DNA of 46,620 nt from an uncultured Lachnospiraceae bacterium (lineage in GTDB: Bacteria; Bacillota; Clostridia; Lachnospirales; Lachnospiraceae): the NCBI GenBank assembly GCA_944383835.1, contig CALWRE010000092.1, positions 1 to 46,620 of the forward strand, written 5' to 3'. The position numbers and the translations under genes were made by a program. Of this stretch, positions 25,055 to 33,543 are shown piece after piece (the stretch's first letter is position 1; every line of letters begins with the position of its first letter). A model generated the notes under the pieces. That model made no database searches. It saw only the letters and a program-made list of their open reading frames with translations, and was not told where the DNA came from.

Positions 25055-25883
25055 TGGACGCAAGAATCGACAAAGATATCCATAAAAAGGATACCGCTAA
25101 AAACATCAGATCGTCCCAGGTGACCTTCAGCGAGGCAAGACGCATCTTTTTGACCCTTTTGTCCGTCGCCGCCAGGCGGTATCCCTTGATCTCCAGGGCC
25201 TCCACCGTCGTGCGCGACCGCTTGGCCGTATTCAGCATCAGCGGGTAGAATGCATGCATAATGGTCTTTACCTGATAGGCCAGATATTTCACCTTGCCCC
25301 AGAAGGTCTGCGACGCCGGCGGATTGCCCCGCAGGCGGAAGGACAGCAGAATGTTCTGAAACTCTTCCATGAGCATGGGCAGGATCCTGTAGGCATAGGA
25401 AATCGAAAAGGACAGCCGCTCCGGACAGCCAAACCACATCAGCCCGTTGGACAAACGGTCCGGATCCAGGCCGGAAAAGACCGTGATGGAGGCCAGGGAG
25501 CAGCAGGCTACCTTTAACGTCAGCGTCAGCAGAGGGGCGATAGCCGAAGCGTCGCCGCCGAAAAGCAGGGTGACGATGAACAGATAGCCGGTCTGGGAAA
25601 AGACGCCGATGCCAAAGAGAAACAGGACGAGCCCCGCCACCCGTGCCAACATCGTCGTCACCACCACTAACAGGAAGCAGCCCATCAAAAAATAGATATC
25701 GCTTACGAACCAGGGAACCAGCCCCAGAAACAGATACCAGACAATCAGGATGCGGGGATCCAGCTTGGCGATCACCGTATCGTCGTTGCCGTAGGCGTTC
25801 TTCAGCACCTGGCTGCGCAGGAAATCGATTGTAAATTTATCTAAGATATTTTCCGACAGCTTCTTTTTTGCCTTCATTTCCAT
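25044..25883 (-). CDS. ECF transporter T component (EcfT-like)
   Basis: EcfT is the membrane scaffold that couples the ATPases to the substrate-binding S protein. About 279 residues start at ATG 25883, seven bases after GGAGG and only four after the ATPase gene's stop; the longer upstream frame is unsupported. There are five to six membrane helices (ILIVWYLFLGLVPWFVSDIYF, AGLVLFLFGIGVFSQ, LFIVTLLFGG, and the last, LMFLAVSFLWISLSILAS). Family motifs SISYAYRILPMLMEEFQNI and the coupling helix RSRTTVEALEIKGY are present. Substrate specificity is set by the S subunit. Confidence 0.92.
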   Translation of the reverse strand: MEMKAKKKLSENILDKFTIDFLRSQVLKNAYGNDDTVIAKLDPRILIVWYLFLGLVPWFVSDIYFLMGCFLLVVVTTMLARVAGLVLFLFGIGVFSQTGYLFIVTLLFGGDASAIAPLLTLTLKVACCSLASITVFSGLDPDRLSNGLMWFGCPERLSFSISYAYRILPMLMEEFQNILLSFRLRGNPPASQTFWGKVKYLAYQVKTIMHAFYPLMLNTAKRSRTTVEALEIKGYRLAATDKRVKKMRLASLKVTWDDLMFLAVSFLWISLSILASTIF

Positions 25884-25887
25884 TCCT

Positions 25888-27603
25888 TCACCTCCGAAAT
25901 GCCGCGGTAAATTCATCCACCGTATAGCAGTATGCCCGTTCATCCAGAGCGCGTCCCATGGTAAAAATCTCCGGCGGGCGAATCCCCACAAGGCGGGCGA
26001 CTTCCTCCCTGCCGAATATCTCGTCGCGGTCTCCGTCCGCTACCACGCGGCCCTGGTACAGGACGACGATTCTTTTTGCCCACTCGCAGACCAGCTGCAT
26101 ATCGTGGGTGGCGATCATCACCGTCTCCGTGACCTCCTTCATGGCTTCCAGAGCCTCCATGATCTCCCTGCGGGTAGCCATGTCCAGGTTGGCCGTGGGC
26201 TCGTCCAAAAGAAGGATTCCCGGATTGAGCGCAATGCCGATGGCAAGACTGGCCCTGCGCATCTGCCCGCCGGATAAAAGCCTTCCGTCCCTGTCCCTAA
26301 GTTCTGTGAGACGGAACTGCTCCAGCAGCTGTTCCGTCCTCTCCTTCCAGTTTTCCACGCCCCGCGCCTGCATGGCAAAGGCAATGTCCGCCTCGATGCT
26401 GTCCTTGATAAACATTTCCTCCGGGTTCTGGAAGACCAGCGAAATCTTCCGGGACAGGCTTTCCGTCTTCTTTCGCCGAATGCTCTCTCCGTCCAGCAGG
26501 ACTTCTCCCGCCTGCGGCTTCAAAAGCCCCACCATCAGCTTCATCAGCGTGGATTTTCCCGCTCCGTTGGAGCCGATCAGGGCGATCTTCTCTCCCCGCT
26601 CCACCTTCAGGTTCAGTCCGTCGAAGACGACCCTGTCCTCTCCTTTTACCGACCGGAAGGCCATGGAGACATCACGGAATTCGACGGCGGAGGGCGCAGC
26701 GGATTGGCTGCCGCCCTGCTCGTCCCCCTTGGCCTGCGCACACGCCGGACATGCGCCGTCCCAAACCAGGCCGTCAAAATATTTCCTGCCTTCTTCCACC
26801 GTGGTGGGCAGGGGGCCGTCGGGGAGGCGCACCCCCTTCCCCTGCAGGCTCCGGGCCGCCGCCGTCACCTGCGGAGGGAAGATATTGCAGTCCCGCAGTT
26901 CATCTACCCGGGATAAAGCCTCCCTGGCCGGCAGCTTCCAGCGGACCTGCCCGTCCTTCATCAGCACCACATGACGGCAGTAATCGGCTATGTACTCGGT
27001 GTGGTGCTCAATGACGATAATGGTCTTGCCGTATTCCTCATTGAGCTTTCGCAGCACCTCATAGATGCGGTCCGCATGGCTGGGATCCAGCTGGGCGATG
27101 GGCTCGTCCAGGATCAGGATCTCCGGCCGCAGGGATACGGCCCCCGCCAGGGCGAGAAGGTGGGTCTGGCCGCCGGACAGCTGCCAGATATAGTCGTCCT
27201 CCCTTCCCTCCAGACCACAGAGAGAAAGGGCCTTCTGCCCTCTCTCCCGGTAGTCTTCCATGGCGTAATTCATGCACGCATAGGAGGCGTCGTCCAGCAC
27301 CGTGGGGCGGACGATCTGATTTTCAAAATCCTGGTACACATAGCCCGCCCTGCAGGCCAGCGTTCCCACGTCGTTTTCCCTCGTGTCCAGCCCGTCCACC
27401 GTCACCTTGCCCTCGAAATCGCCGGTGATAAAGTGGGGAATCAGCCCGTTGAGCGTCTTGCAGAGAGTGGATTTCCCGCAGCCGTTATTGCCGACAATGG
27501 CTAAGAAATCGCCCTTCTCGATCTCCAGCGACAGTTCTTTAAGAACCGGCTCCTTCGCCGCCGGATAGGAGTAGGTCAGGTTCTGCACCTCGATGATATT
27601 CAT
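25888..27603 (-). CDS. Fused double ATPase of an ECF transporter
   Basis: The 571 residues carry two complete ABC nucleotide-binding domains in one chain, corresponding to EcfA and EcfA'. Domain 1 has Walker A GNNGCGKST (38-46), signature LSGGQ (142-146) and Walker B ILILDEP. Domain 2 has Walker A GSNGAGKST (344-352), LSGGQMRRASLAI and ILLLDEPTANLD. The linker (about 240-305) includes the IFPPQVTAAA segment seen in fused ECF ATPases. Both sites look intact. It overlaps the S-component gene by four bases, and ecfT follows. Confidence 0.95.
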   Translation of the reverse strand: MNIIEVQNLTYSYPAAKEPVLKELSLEIEKGDFLAIVGNNGCGKSTLCKTLNGLIPHFITGDFEGKVTVDGLDTRENDVGTLACRAGYVYQDFENQIVRPTVLDDASYACMNYAMEDYRERGQKALSLCGLEGREDDYIWQLSGGQTHLLALAGAVSLRPEILILDEPIAQLDPSHADRIYEVLRKLNEEYGKTIIVIEHHTEYIADYCRHVVLMKDGQVRWKLPAREALSRVDELRDCNIFPPQVTAAARSLQGKGVRLPDGPLPTTVEEGRKYFDGLVWDGACPACAQAKGDEQGGSQSAAPSAVEFRDVSMAFRSVKGEDRVVFDGLNLKVERGEKIALIGSNGAGKSTLMKLMVGLLKPQAGEVLLDGESIRRKKTESLSRKISLVFQNPEEMFIKDSIEADIAFAMQARGVENWKERTEQLLEQFRLTELRDRDGRLLSGGQMRRASLAIGIALNPGILLLDEPTANLDMATRREIMEALEAMKEVTETVMIATHDMQLVCEWAKRIVVLYQGRVVADGDRDEIFGREEVARLVGIRPPEIFTMGRALDERAYCYTVDEFTAAFRR

Positions 27604-28448
27604 GCCTGGGCCCTCTGCGGCTTCTCCGCTCTCTTTTTAATCACCAGAAGAACGATGACGCTGAGAACCGCCGCGGCAACGATGCCCACGGCCAGAGCCG
27701 TGCTGCTCTCCGCCCAGTCGGCCTCCCACTCGATCAGAGGCATCCCGCTGGTAGCTAATAACTCTGCTCCTGCCGCCACCACAAAGGCCGCAAGACATCC
27801 CAGGATCACTTTCACGTTGATGCCGCCCAGGAAGGTTTTCTCCGTCCGGGGCTGCATGCCCAAAAGGGGCTCAATCTTTCCGTACAGGCGGGGCACCAAA
27901 AACAGGGTGGGCAGCAGGCAGAACAGAATGCCCGAGAACAGCAGATCGTTCAGGAAGGCAAAGCCCTCTGTGGCAAAAACACTCTCCGGAAGTCCGGCCA
28001 CAGCCTCAAAATCCTCCACCGCAAACTGCACCTTCATGATATCCACCAGCATTCCCAGGAAAAGCTGCAGGCCGGTACCGGTGATGGCCGCCACGCCCAC
28101 CATGGCGCGGTTTGCCGGATTCTTCACCATCCGGCCGGCCACATAGACGCCGATGGTCACCGTCAGGAACTTCTCCAGCTCGCCCAGGCCGCCGAACTGT
28201 CCCAGCATGATCTCGCTGAACACCAGCTCGCCGGTGGCTGCGCCCAGGGCCGCCGAAAGCGGGTCAAAGAGCATGGCCAGGGTCAGCGGGATGAATAAGA
28301 AATACTCCACCGAAAACTCCACAATCCCGGCCTGGAAGCTGGGAATCAGCTCCGTCAGCAAAGTAGCGAGCCCATACAGAGCCATCGTCAATACAAATAC
28401 CATCAATTTCTGAGACTGCGTTGCCGCCTCTCTTTTTGTCGTTTCCAT
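27600..28448 (-). CDS. ECF transporter S component, substrate unknown
   Basis: The start at 28448 is preceded by a textbook AGGAGG; 282 residues. The S subunit is the membrane protein that binds the vitamin or metal. It has about seven hydrophobic segments (LMVFVLTMALYGLATLL, YFLFIPLTLAMLF, VGVAAITGTGLQLFLGML, the final IVAAAVLSVIVLLVIKK), more than the six typical for ~180-200-residue S proteins, with a large C-terminal addition. I cannot name the substrate: no thiamine, biotin, cobalt or queuosine gene is nearby. It is first in the operon S-AA'-T-PHP-RpiR. Confidence 0.88.
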   Translation of the reverse strand: METTKREAATQSQKLMVFVLTMALYGLATLLTELIPSFQAGIVEFSVEYFLFIPLTLAMLFDPLSAALGAATGELVFSEIMLGQFGGLGELEKFLTVTIGVYVAGRMVKNPANRAMVGVAAITGTGLQLFLGMLVDIMKVQFAVEDFEAVAGLPESVFATEGFAFLNDLLFSGILFCLLPTLFLVPRLYGKIEPLLGMQPRTEKTFLGGINVKVILGCLAAFVVAAGAELLATSGMPLIEWEADWAESSTALAVGIVAAAVLSVIVLLVIKKRAEKPQRAQA

Positions 28449-28478
28449 CTTAATCCTCCTAAAAAATAACCAGATTGA

Positions 28479-28504
28479 TCTGCAGGTCTCTTTTTGCCTG
28501 CAGA
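28479..28504 (-). promoter_or_regulatory. Leader hairpin before the S-component gene
   Basis: Perfect eight-base arms TCTGCAGG and CCTGCAGA with a ten-base A-rich loop lie 30 nt before the start codon. It could be an attenuator or protein-binding site; I recognise no named riboswitch. Confidence 0.45.
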
Positions 28505-28507
28505 CAC

Positions 28508-28513
28508 ATTCTA
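28508..28513 (-). promoter_or_regulatory. Extended -10 candidate for the ECF operon
   Basis: The minus strand reads TGCTAGAAT: an extended -10 (TGn) with TAGAAT. The expected -35 (about 17 nt upstream) is only A-rich. It would put transcription start just before the leader hairpin. Confidence 0.35.
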
Positions 28514-28571
28514 GCATCCGGAAGATTAGTTTTTTATCATGTCTATGTAAAATGAAAATAAATTTTCTTTT

Positions 28572-29981
28572 TTATTGTAAATGAAATTTTTTATGTCCTC
28601 TCGTTGTCCTCTCGTAATCCCTCTGGACGGCAAAGACCTGGCGGGAAAGGAGAAAGAGGGCCGTCAGGTTGGGGATCGCCATCAGGCCGTTGCAGACGTC
28701 TGCCAGCTCCCACACCAGCCCCAGGGAGGCCACGGAGCCCAGGCTCACCACAAAGACATAGGCCATCTTATAGAGAAGCACGGCCCCCTCGCCGAAGAGA
28801 TATTCCGTGGCCCTCTCCCCGTAGTAGGACCAGCCCACCAGACTGCCGAAGGCGAAAAGGGCCAGGCACAGGGCGATCAGCTGGTCGCCCCAGGGCAGGA
28901 CCAGCGAAAAGCAGCGCATGGTCAGGGCCGCCCCGTCCAGTCCCGCCAGGCTCTGGGGATCGGCTGCCGCCGTGGTCAGGATTACCAGGGCCGTCACCGT
29001 GCAGACCACAATGGTATCGGCAAACACCTCAAAGATTCCCCACATTCCCTGCTCGGCCGGTTCCTTCGTATCCGCCGCGCTGTGGGCAAAGACCGAAGCT
29101 CCCAGCCCCGCCTCATTGGTAAATACCCCTCTGGCCACGCCGATGCGCATAGCCCTCGCCATTCCATAGCCGGCAAAACCGGAGACGGCCGGGCGCAGAC
29201 GAAAAGCCTCCCGGAAGATCAGCCCAAAGGCCTCCGGAATCTGCTCCGCCCGAAAGATAAGGACCACCGCCGCCCCTCCCATATAGAGGAACACCATAAA
29301 GGGCACCAGCCGCTCCGCCAGGGCGCTGATCCGCCGAATGCCCCCTAAAAGCACCACCCCCACCACAAAGGCCGCCGCCACGCCGGTGATCCAGCCCGGC
29401 ACGCCGAAGGCCTCCTGGAGACTGCCGGCCATCGAATGGATCTGGGCCACATTGCCCACGCCGAAGGAGGCCATCATGCAGAGGAAGGCAAAAGAGACCG
29501 CCAGCCACTTGGCATGGAGCCCCTTCTCCATATAGGACATGGGGCCGCCGCTATAGTTTCCCTCCCGGTCCCGGCCCCGGTACAGGATGCCCAGGGCCTT
29601 CTCCGCAAAACCGGTCATCATCCCCAGGATAGAGCTTACCCACATCCAGAAAACGGCCCCCGGCCCTCCGGCGGTGATGGCCGTCGCCACCCCCACGATA
29701 TTTCCGGTTCCCACAGTGGCCGCCAGGGCCGTGCAGATGGACTGCCGCTGGGAGATCCCCTGTCTCTTTGAAGGCTCCCCCTTGCTATTTTTCTTTCGGC
29801 CAAACAGCTGCGCCCAGGTGTATTGCAGCCATAAGCCGGCCCGGCGCAGCTGAAACCAGCCCGTCCCCCAGGAAAAGTAGAGCCCCGCCGCCAAAAAGAA
29901 AATCAGCATGCAGGGCCACTCCCACAATATTTTATCCAGCCAATCCAAAACCGCCCGAAGGCTTTCCCAAACCGCCGCCAT
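28572..29981 (-). CDS. Sodium:alanine symporter (AGCS family)
   Basis: The 469 residues belong to the alanine/glycine:cation symporter family, importing small amino acids with Na+. Hallmarks are QSICTALAATVGTGNIVGVATAI, GPGAVFWMWVSSILGMMTGFAEKALGI and NEAGLGASVFAHSAADTKEPAEQG. About eleven membrane helices are visible. Base composition matches the surroundings. It is 28 nt past the YkgJ-like gene, possibly co-transcribed. Substrate choice (alanine, glycine or other) cannot be set from the sequence. Confidence 0.95.
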   Translation of the reverse strand: MAAVWESLRAVLDWLDKILWEWPCMLIFFLAAGLYFSWGTGWFQLRRAGLWLQYTWAQLFGRKKNSKGEPSKRQGISQRQSICTALAATVGTGNIVGVATAITAGGPGAVFWMWVSSILGMMTGFAEKALGILYRGRDREGNYSGGPMSYMEKGLHAKWLAVSFAFLCMMASFGVGNVAQIHSMAGSLQEAFGVPGWITGVAAAFVVGVVLLGGIRRISALAERLVPFMVFLYMGGAAVVLIFRAEQIPEAFGLIFREAFRLRPAVSGFAGYGMARAMRIGVARGVFTNEAGLGASVFAHSAADTKEPAEQGMWGIFEVFADTIVVCTVTALVILTTAAADPQSLAGLDGAALTMRCFSLVLPWGDQLIALCLALFAFGSLVGWSYYGERATEYLFGEGAVLLYKMAYVFVVSLGSVASLGLVWELADVCNGLMAIPNLTALFLLSRQVFAVQRDYERTTRGHKKFHLQ

Positions 29982-30009
29982 ACCGGCCTCCGCCTCTTTA
30001 TCCTCGGTA

Positions 30010-30690
30010 CTATTCTACGAAGATACCGTCCAAAACAGAACCGGCCCTCTCCTTTCTTGCGTCAAACTGGCCGTAAAAATCCGCCGTCCCATCGTAGGGC
30101 GTCAGAAAGAAAAGCCGCAGCAAGAGAAGGCTGACGCTCCTTCTCGCCTCATCGCCGTTCCGGTCGGCGCCCTGGCGGCAGCGGGTCAAAAGCCCGTGCC
30201 AGTCCCGGATATAGTCCTCGTATCGGTCCAGCTGCGGGATTCCCAGCCATTTGCGGATCCGCACCTTGGTCTTGCCCGGCTTCGGACACTGATCCAGCTG
30301 CAGATAATAGCGAAAATCCCCGTTCTCATAATACCGGCCCAGCGGAAACAGGCGGCACAGGCCCGGACGGAACCCATGGATCCGGCAGCGTCCTTCCTCG
30401 TTTAAAAAGCCGCAGGCCTCCTCCCCATCCTCCCTCTTCCGAAGCTTCAGATGGGGCAGGATCAGCCCGTCGTCCAGGCCCAGCTCCGCGTAGCCTGCCT
30501 GCAAAAGCTCCTCCATCGTCCGCCCCGTCCCCTTTGCCAGCTCATAGGTATCCCAGGGGTCGAGCACGATGGAATCCCCCGCCGTCTGGCAGCAGCTGTG
30601 ACAGCCCTCGCAGCCGCCGCAGTCCGCCCTTACCATATCCTCCGCACCGTAGAGCTTCTGAAGCTCCCGGATGTCCACTTCCCGTCTCAT
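30010..30690 (-). CDS. YkgJ-type cysteine-cluster protein
   Basis: The 226 residues contain the family cluster CGGCEGCHSCC (C24, C27, C30, C33, C34) and a second group, CGFLNEEGRCRIHGFRPGLCR, giving eight cysteines suited to bind zinc or an iron-sulfur cluster. The family is sometimes called Fe-S oxidoreductase, but its function is not settled. The N-terminus (MRREVDIRELQKLYGAE) and C-terminal helices are ordinary. No biosynthetic partner is nearby, so I do not assign a reaction. Confidence 0.88.
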   Translation of the reverse strand: MRREVDIRELQKLYGAEDMVRADCGGCEGCHSCCQTAGDSIVLDPWDTYELAKGTGRTMEELLQAGYAELGLDDGLILPHLKLRKREDGEEACGFLNEEGRCRIHGFRPGLCRLFPLGRYYENGDFRYYLQLDQCPKPGKTKVRIRKWLGIPQLDRYEDYIRDWHGLLTRCRQGADRNGDEARRSVSLLLLRLFFLTPYDGTADFYGQFDARKERAGSVLDGIFVE

Positions 30691-30777
30691 CTTATCCTTA
30701 TTCTACCTTTCCTTTTGACGTTTTTATTCTTCTTTTCTTCTGCCCTGCTATGGGAACGCAAAGCTGCACCCTGAAAT

Positions 30778-31521
30778 TCATCCTAAAGAAGCCGCAATGA
30801 CAAACAAAAAAATGAAAAAAGTAAGGATGGCCCCGCAGCTGGATACGGCGCCGGCCGCCTCCGCTGCGTCTCCCAGATACCCGCTGCGCCTGATCCGATC
30901 GGCAATCACCGGTCTCAGGATAAAGCGAAACACCAGACAAAACAACGGGAAGAAAAAGACCGCCTCCCTGCCGGCAAAAGACACTGGCTCACTCCCTTTA
31001 AACTGGATCGGTATCCGTTCCGGTAAAAATGAATAGGAGGCAGCAGCAGCCAGCAGGCAGAGAATCGTAAAGATCAGCCATCCCTGCATTCCGCACAACC
31101 ATCGCCAGGCAATGGATCTGTCCTGAAGAAAAACTCTCTCCAGCCTAACCTTCAAAAAGGGAGACGTCAGGTAAACCTCCGGCTGCAGAGAGAAGTAGGA
31201 AAGCCGTCCGTCTTTCAAGATCAGGCCGCACAGCCTGGCCGCCTCCTCCGCCGCCGCACTCTGCGCCAGCAGTTCCCTCCGCTGCATTTCAACAGCCGTC
31301 AAAAGTTCCTTCTCACCGGATTGAATCCGACGAATTTCCTCCACAGAGATTCCCAGTCCCCGCAGCAGAAGAATCTTCTTCAATTCCTCCACATCCGCCT
31401 CCGTGTAATCCCTGTAACGATTCTCCTTTTCCCGCTTCGGAGCCAGCAGCCCTGCTTTTTCATAAAAACGGATCTGCGAACGGTTCATCCCTGTTTTCTG
31501 CTCTACGTCTTTGATCTTCAT
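30778..31521 (-). CDS. MerR-family regulator fused to membrane domain
   Basis: The 247 residues start at ATG 31521 with AAGGA upstream. Residues 1-70 are a MerR DNA-binding domain (MKIKDVEQKTGMNRSQIRFYEKAGLL, then YTEADVEELKKILLLRGLGISVEEI). A coiled segment (about 75-110) follows, as in MerR dimers. Instead of a small ligand-sensing tail, the C-terminus has three membrane helices (LIFTILCLLAAAASYSFL, FFFPLFCLVFRFIL, ILTFFIFLFVIAASL) with an IPIQFKGSEPVSFAGREA linker resembling DUF1648/SdpI proteins. This would be a membrane-tethered regulator, perhaps sensing envelope or antimicrobial stress. Its own promoter has the 19-bp spacing typical of MerR control. Confidence 0.85.
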   Translation of the reverse strand: MKIKDVEQKTGMNRSQIRFYEKAGLLAPKREKENRYRDYTEADVEELKKILLLRGLGISVEEIRRIQSGEKELLTAVEMQRRELLAQSAAAEEAARLCGLILKDGRLSYFSLQPEVYLTSPFLKVRLERVFLQDRSIAWRWLCGMQGWLIFTILCLLAAAASYSFLPERIPIQFKGSEPVSFAGREAVFFFPLFCLVFRFILRPVIADRIRRSGYLGDAAEAAGAVSSCGAILTFFIFLFVIAASLG

Positions 31522-31592
31522 CTTATGTCCTTGTCTTCCTTCCTTGTAAATTTTCCTCACATTCCTTTATGCAGTTCCGCCTGCATACCAGG

Positions 31593-31623
31593 ATTGTAAA
31601 GGGTGAAGCAGATTTACAGTCAA
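31593..31623 (-). promoter_or_regulatory. MerR-type 19-bp spaced promoter with operator dyad
   Basis: On the minus strand TTGACT (31618-31623) is separated from TACAAT (31593-31598) by 19 bp, the over-long spacer that MerR proteins correct by twisting DNA. A dyad with six-base arms TGTAAA and TTTACA lies across the spacer. It sits about 70 bp ahead of the merR-like start, so autoregulation is likely. Confidence 0.65.
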
Positions 31624-31650
31624 GAAGGATTGCAAAAAAACCCAAGAATT

Positions 31651-32220
31651 TTATCCGTTGATCCGCACATACCGGGAAAATGCCTCCGCCGAAACCATGC
31701 CGCGGTAAATCCCCCGCAGGGCGGCGGCAATCTCCCCATCCTCCGCCTCCCTCCCGCAGGCCGCGTACAGAAGGGAATAGTCCACGCCGTAAATCCAGCC
31801 ATGGGCGCCGGTCAGCCGCAGGCCGCATTTTTTATAGAAGGATATGCGGCGCAGGCGAATGTCCCGGTCTTTTTGTGTCCCGGCATAGGCCGGATCCTCC
31901 GACTCCACGATCAGTCCGCTGCAGTCGCCGCAGTATTCCCGCAGAAGGGCCATGGCTCTCTGGCCGTACCCCTGGCCCCGCAGGGAGGCCTCCACCGCAA
32001 AGTAGTCCAGCAGGCTGAATTCTCCCTTCTCCCCATCGCAGAGAAAGGCGTAGGCCGCCAGCTTTTCCCCTTCATAGAACCCCAGGCAGCGGTAATGCCC
32101 GGCCCGCGTCATCTGTTCGATGGAAGAAAAGGGCTTGCGCTCATTGTCGGGGAAATCCTTCATCATATAGGCGTCGTAGACCTGCCGGGCCGCCGGCAGA
32201 TCCAGTTTTCGGATCTCCAT
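31651..32220 (-). CDS. GNAT-family N-acetyltransferase
   Basis: The 189 residues contain the GNAT acetyl-CoA loop region (YFAVEASLRGQGYGQRAMALLREYC, R/QxxGxG/A-like) and the preceding strands LAAYAFLCDG and FSLLDYFAV. An additional C-terminal helical part (GCGREAEDGEIAAAL) is present. The family acetylates amines on small molecules or proteins; the substrate is unknown. It ends just before the MerR-like gene's promoter and starts 20 nt after rlmB, so it may be the last gene of the cys/rlmB operon. Confidence 0.9.
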   Translation of the reverse strand: MEIRKLDLPAARQVYDAYMMKDFPDNERKPFSSIEQMTRAGHYRCLGFYEGEKLAAYAFLCDGEKGEFSLLDYFAVEASLRGQGYGQRAMALLREYCGDCSGLIVESEDPAYAGTQKDRDIRLRRISFYKKCGLRLTGAHGWIYGVDYSLLYAACGREAEDGEIAAALRGIYRGMVSAEAFSRYVRING

Positions 32221-32239
32221 TTTTCGTCACCTCTGCTTC

Positions 32240-32983
32240 TTAACCCATCATCCGCTGGCGCACCACCTCGTAGGCCAGGACGCCGGCGGCCACGGAGGCG
32301 TTCAAGGAATCGATATCCCCCTTCATCGGAATCGCCGCCGTCATATCGCATTTTTCCCGGACCAAACGGCTGACTCCGTCTCCCTCGCTGCCGATCACCA
32401 GGCCGATGGGCCCTTTCAGGTTGCAGCGGTACATGACGTCCCCGTCCATGGCGGCGCAGACGAACCACAGTCCTTTTTTCTTCAGCTCCTCGATCTCGGC
32501 GGACAGGTTCGTAACCCTGGCCACCGGCGTATAGTTGAGAGCCCCGGCTGAGGTTTTCGCCACCACGGCCGTCAGTCCCACCGCCCGGCGCTTGGGTATG
32601 ATGACCCCGTGGGCCCCGGCCAGGTTGGCCGTGCGGATGATAGCTCCCAGATTATGGGGATCTTCAATCCCATCGAGGATAAACAGGAAGGGATCCTCTC
32701 CCTTTGCCCTGGCAGCCTCCAGCATGTCCTCCGCCTGGGCGTACTCATAGGCCGCCGCCTGGGCGACCACTCCCTGATGCTTGCCGGTTTCCGACAGCTG
32801 ATCAAGTCTCTCCTTTTTGACGAAGCTCACCAGCACCTCCCGTTTTCTGGCCTCCCTTAAAATCGTCTGAATCGGCCCGTCCTTGCAGCCGTCCAGAATA
32901 AACACCCGGTCGATGGGACGGCCCGAGCGAAAGGCCTCCAGCACAGCGTTTCGTCCCTCTATCGTAAATTCCTCGTATCGCAT
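32240..32983 (-). CDS. rlmB: 23S rRNA (guanosine-2'-O-)-methyltransferase RlmB-like
   Basis: A SPOUT-fold RNA ribose methyltransferase of the TrmH/RlmB family, which in E. coli methylates G2251 of 23S rRNA. The 247 residues have the N-terminal L30e-like substrate domain (about 1-75) and all three SPOUT motifs: DPHNLGAIIRTA, GLVIGSEGDGVS and IPMKGDIDSLNASVAAGVLAYE. The location after cysS-mrnC is the classic Firmicute order. Confidence 0.96.
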   Translation of the reverse strand: MRYEEFTIEGRNAVLEAFRSGRPIDRVFILDGCKDGPIQTILREARKREVLVSFVKKERLDQLSETGKHQGVVAQAAAYEYAQAEDMLEAARAKGEDPFLFILDGIEDPHNLGAIIRTANLAGAHGVIIPKRRAVGLTAVVAKTSAGALNYTPVARVTNLSAEIEELKKKGLWFVCAAMDGDVMYRCNLKGPIGLVIGSEGDGVSRLVREKCDMTAAIPMKGDIDSLNASVAAGVLAYEVVRQRMMG

Positions 32984-32988
32984 TTCTC

Positions 32989-33543
32989 TTATCTTTCCTT
33001 TCCTTTCTCCTGGGAGTTTCCGCCTCCCTCCTGGGCGGCCATTCCCGCCCGCACTAGGTCGATGGCCCGCCGGAACTCGCCCTTCAGATACAGGTAGCCC
33101 AGAAGGGATTCAAAACCGGTGGCCGCCCGGTAGTCCGCCACCGAGGCGTTCTTGGCCTTGGTAAAGGAATGGGCGTTGCGCCCCCTCTTATAGACCGCCG
33201 TCTCCTCCGGCGTCAGCTCTTCCAGCAGGCTGTGAATCATCCCGGCCTGGGCCGAGGCCCGGGAGAGGGCGCTTCTCTCCCGGTTCAGCTGATTCGGGGA
33301 GGCATTGTGCCGGCTTACCACCACCGTGCGCACTATCAGCTCATAGACCGCATCGCCCAGGAAAGCCAGGGCCAGGGGGGAATAGCTTCGCAGATCGTAG
33401 TCCGGCAGGGAGAAGGCCTCTTTCATATAGAGGCCCAGGCCCTCTTCCCATGCTTTTTCCTCTGCTGTATTTTCCTCCGGCGAACGGTCCTGCTCCCCTT
33501 TCACGTCTTTGCCCTCATTCTCCTGCATCAAGCTCTCTTCCAT
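32989..33543 (-). CDS. mrnC: Mini-ribonuclease III
   Basis: Mini-III cleaves double-stranded precursor 23S rRNA ends and lacks the dsRNA-binding domain of RNase III. The RNase III catalytic fold is seen in [24 protein letters not shown] and later [16 protein letters not shown]..., [19 protein letters not shown]. The start is either ATG 33543 (GGGAG four bases upstream) or ATG 33528, which overlaps the cysS TGA; I chose the former. The N-terminal ~45 residues are low-complexity acidic, and the full 184 residues exceed the usual ~140 because of that tail. It sits between cysS and rlmB. Confidence 0.93.
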   Translation of the reverse strand: MEESLMQENEGKDVKGEQDRSPEENTAEEKAWEEGLGLYMKEAFSLPDYDLRSYSPLALAFLGDAVYELIVRTVVVSRHNASPNQLNRERSALSRASAQAGMIHSLLEELTPEETAVYKRGRNAHSFTKAKNASVADYRAATGFESLLGYLYLKGEFRRAIDLVRAGMAAQEGGGNSQEKGKER

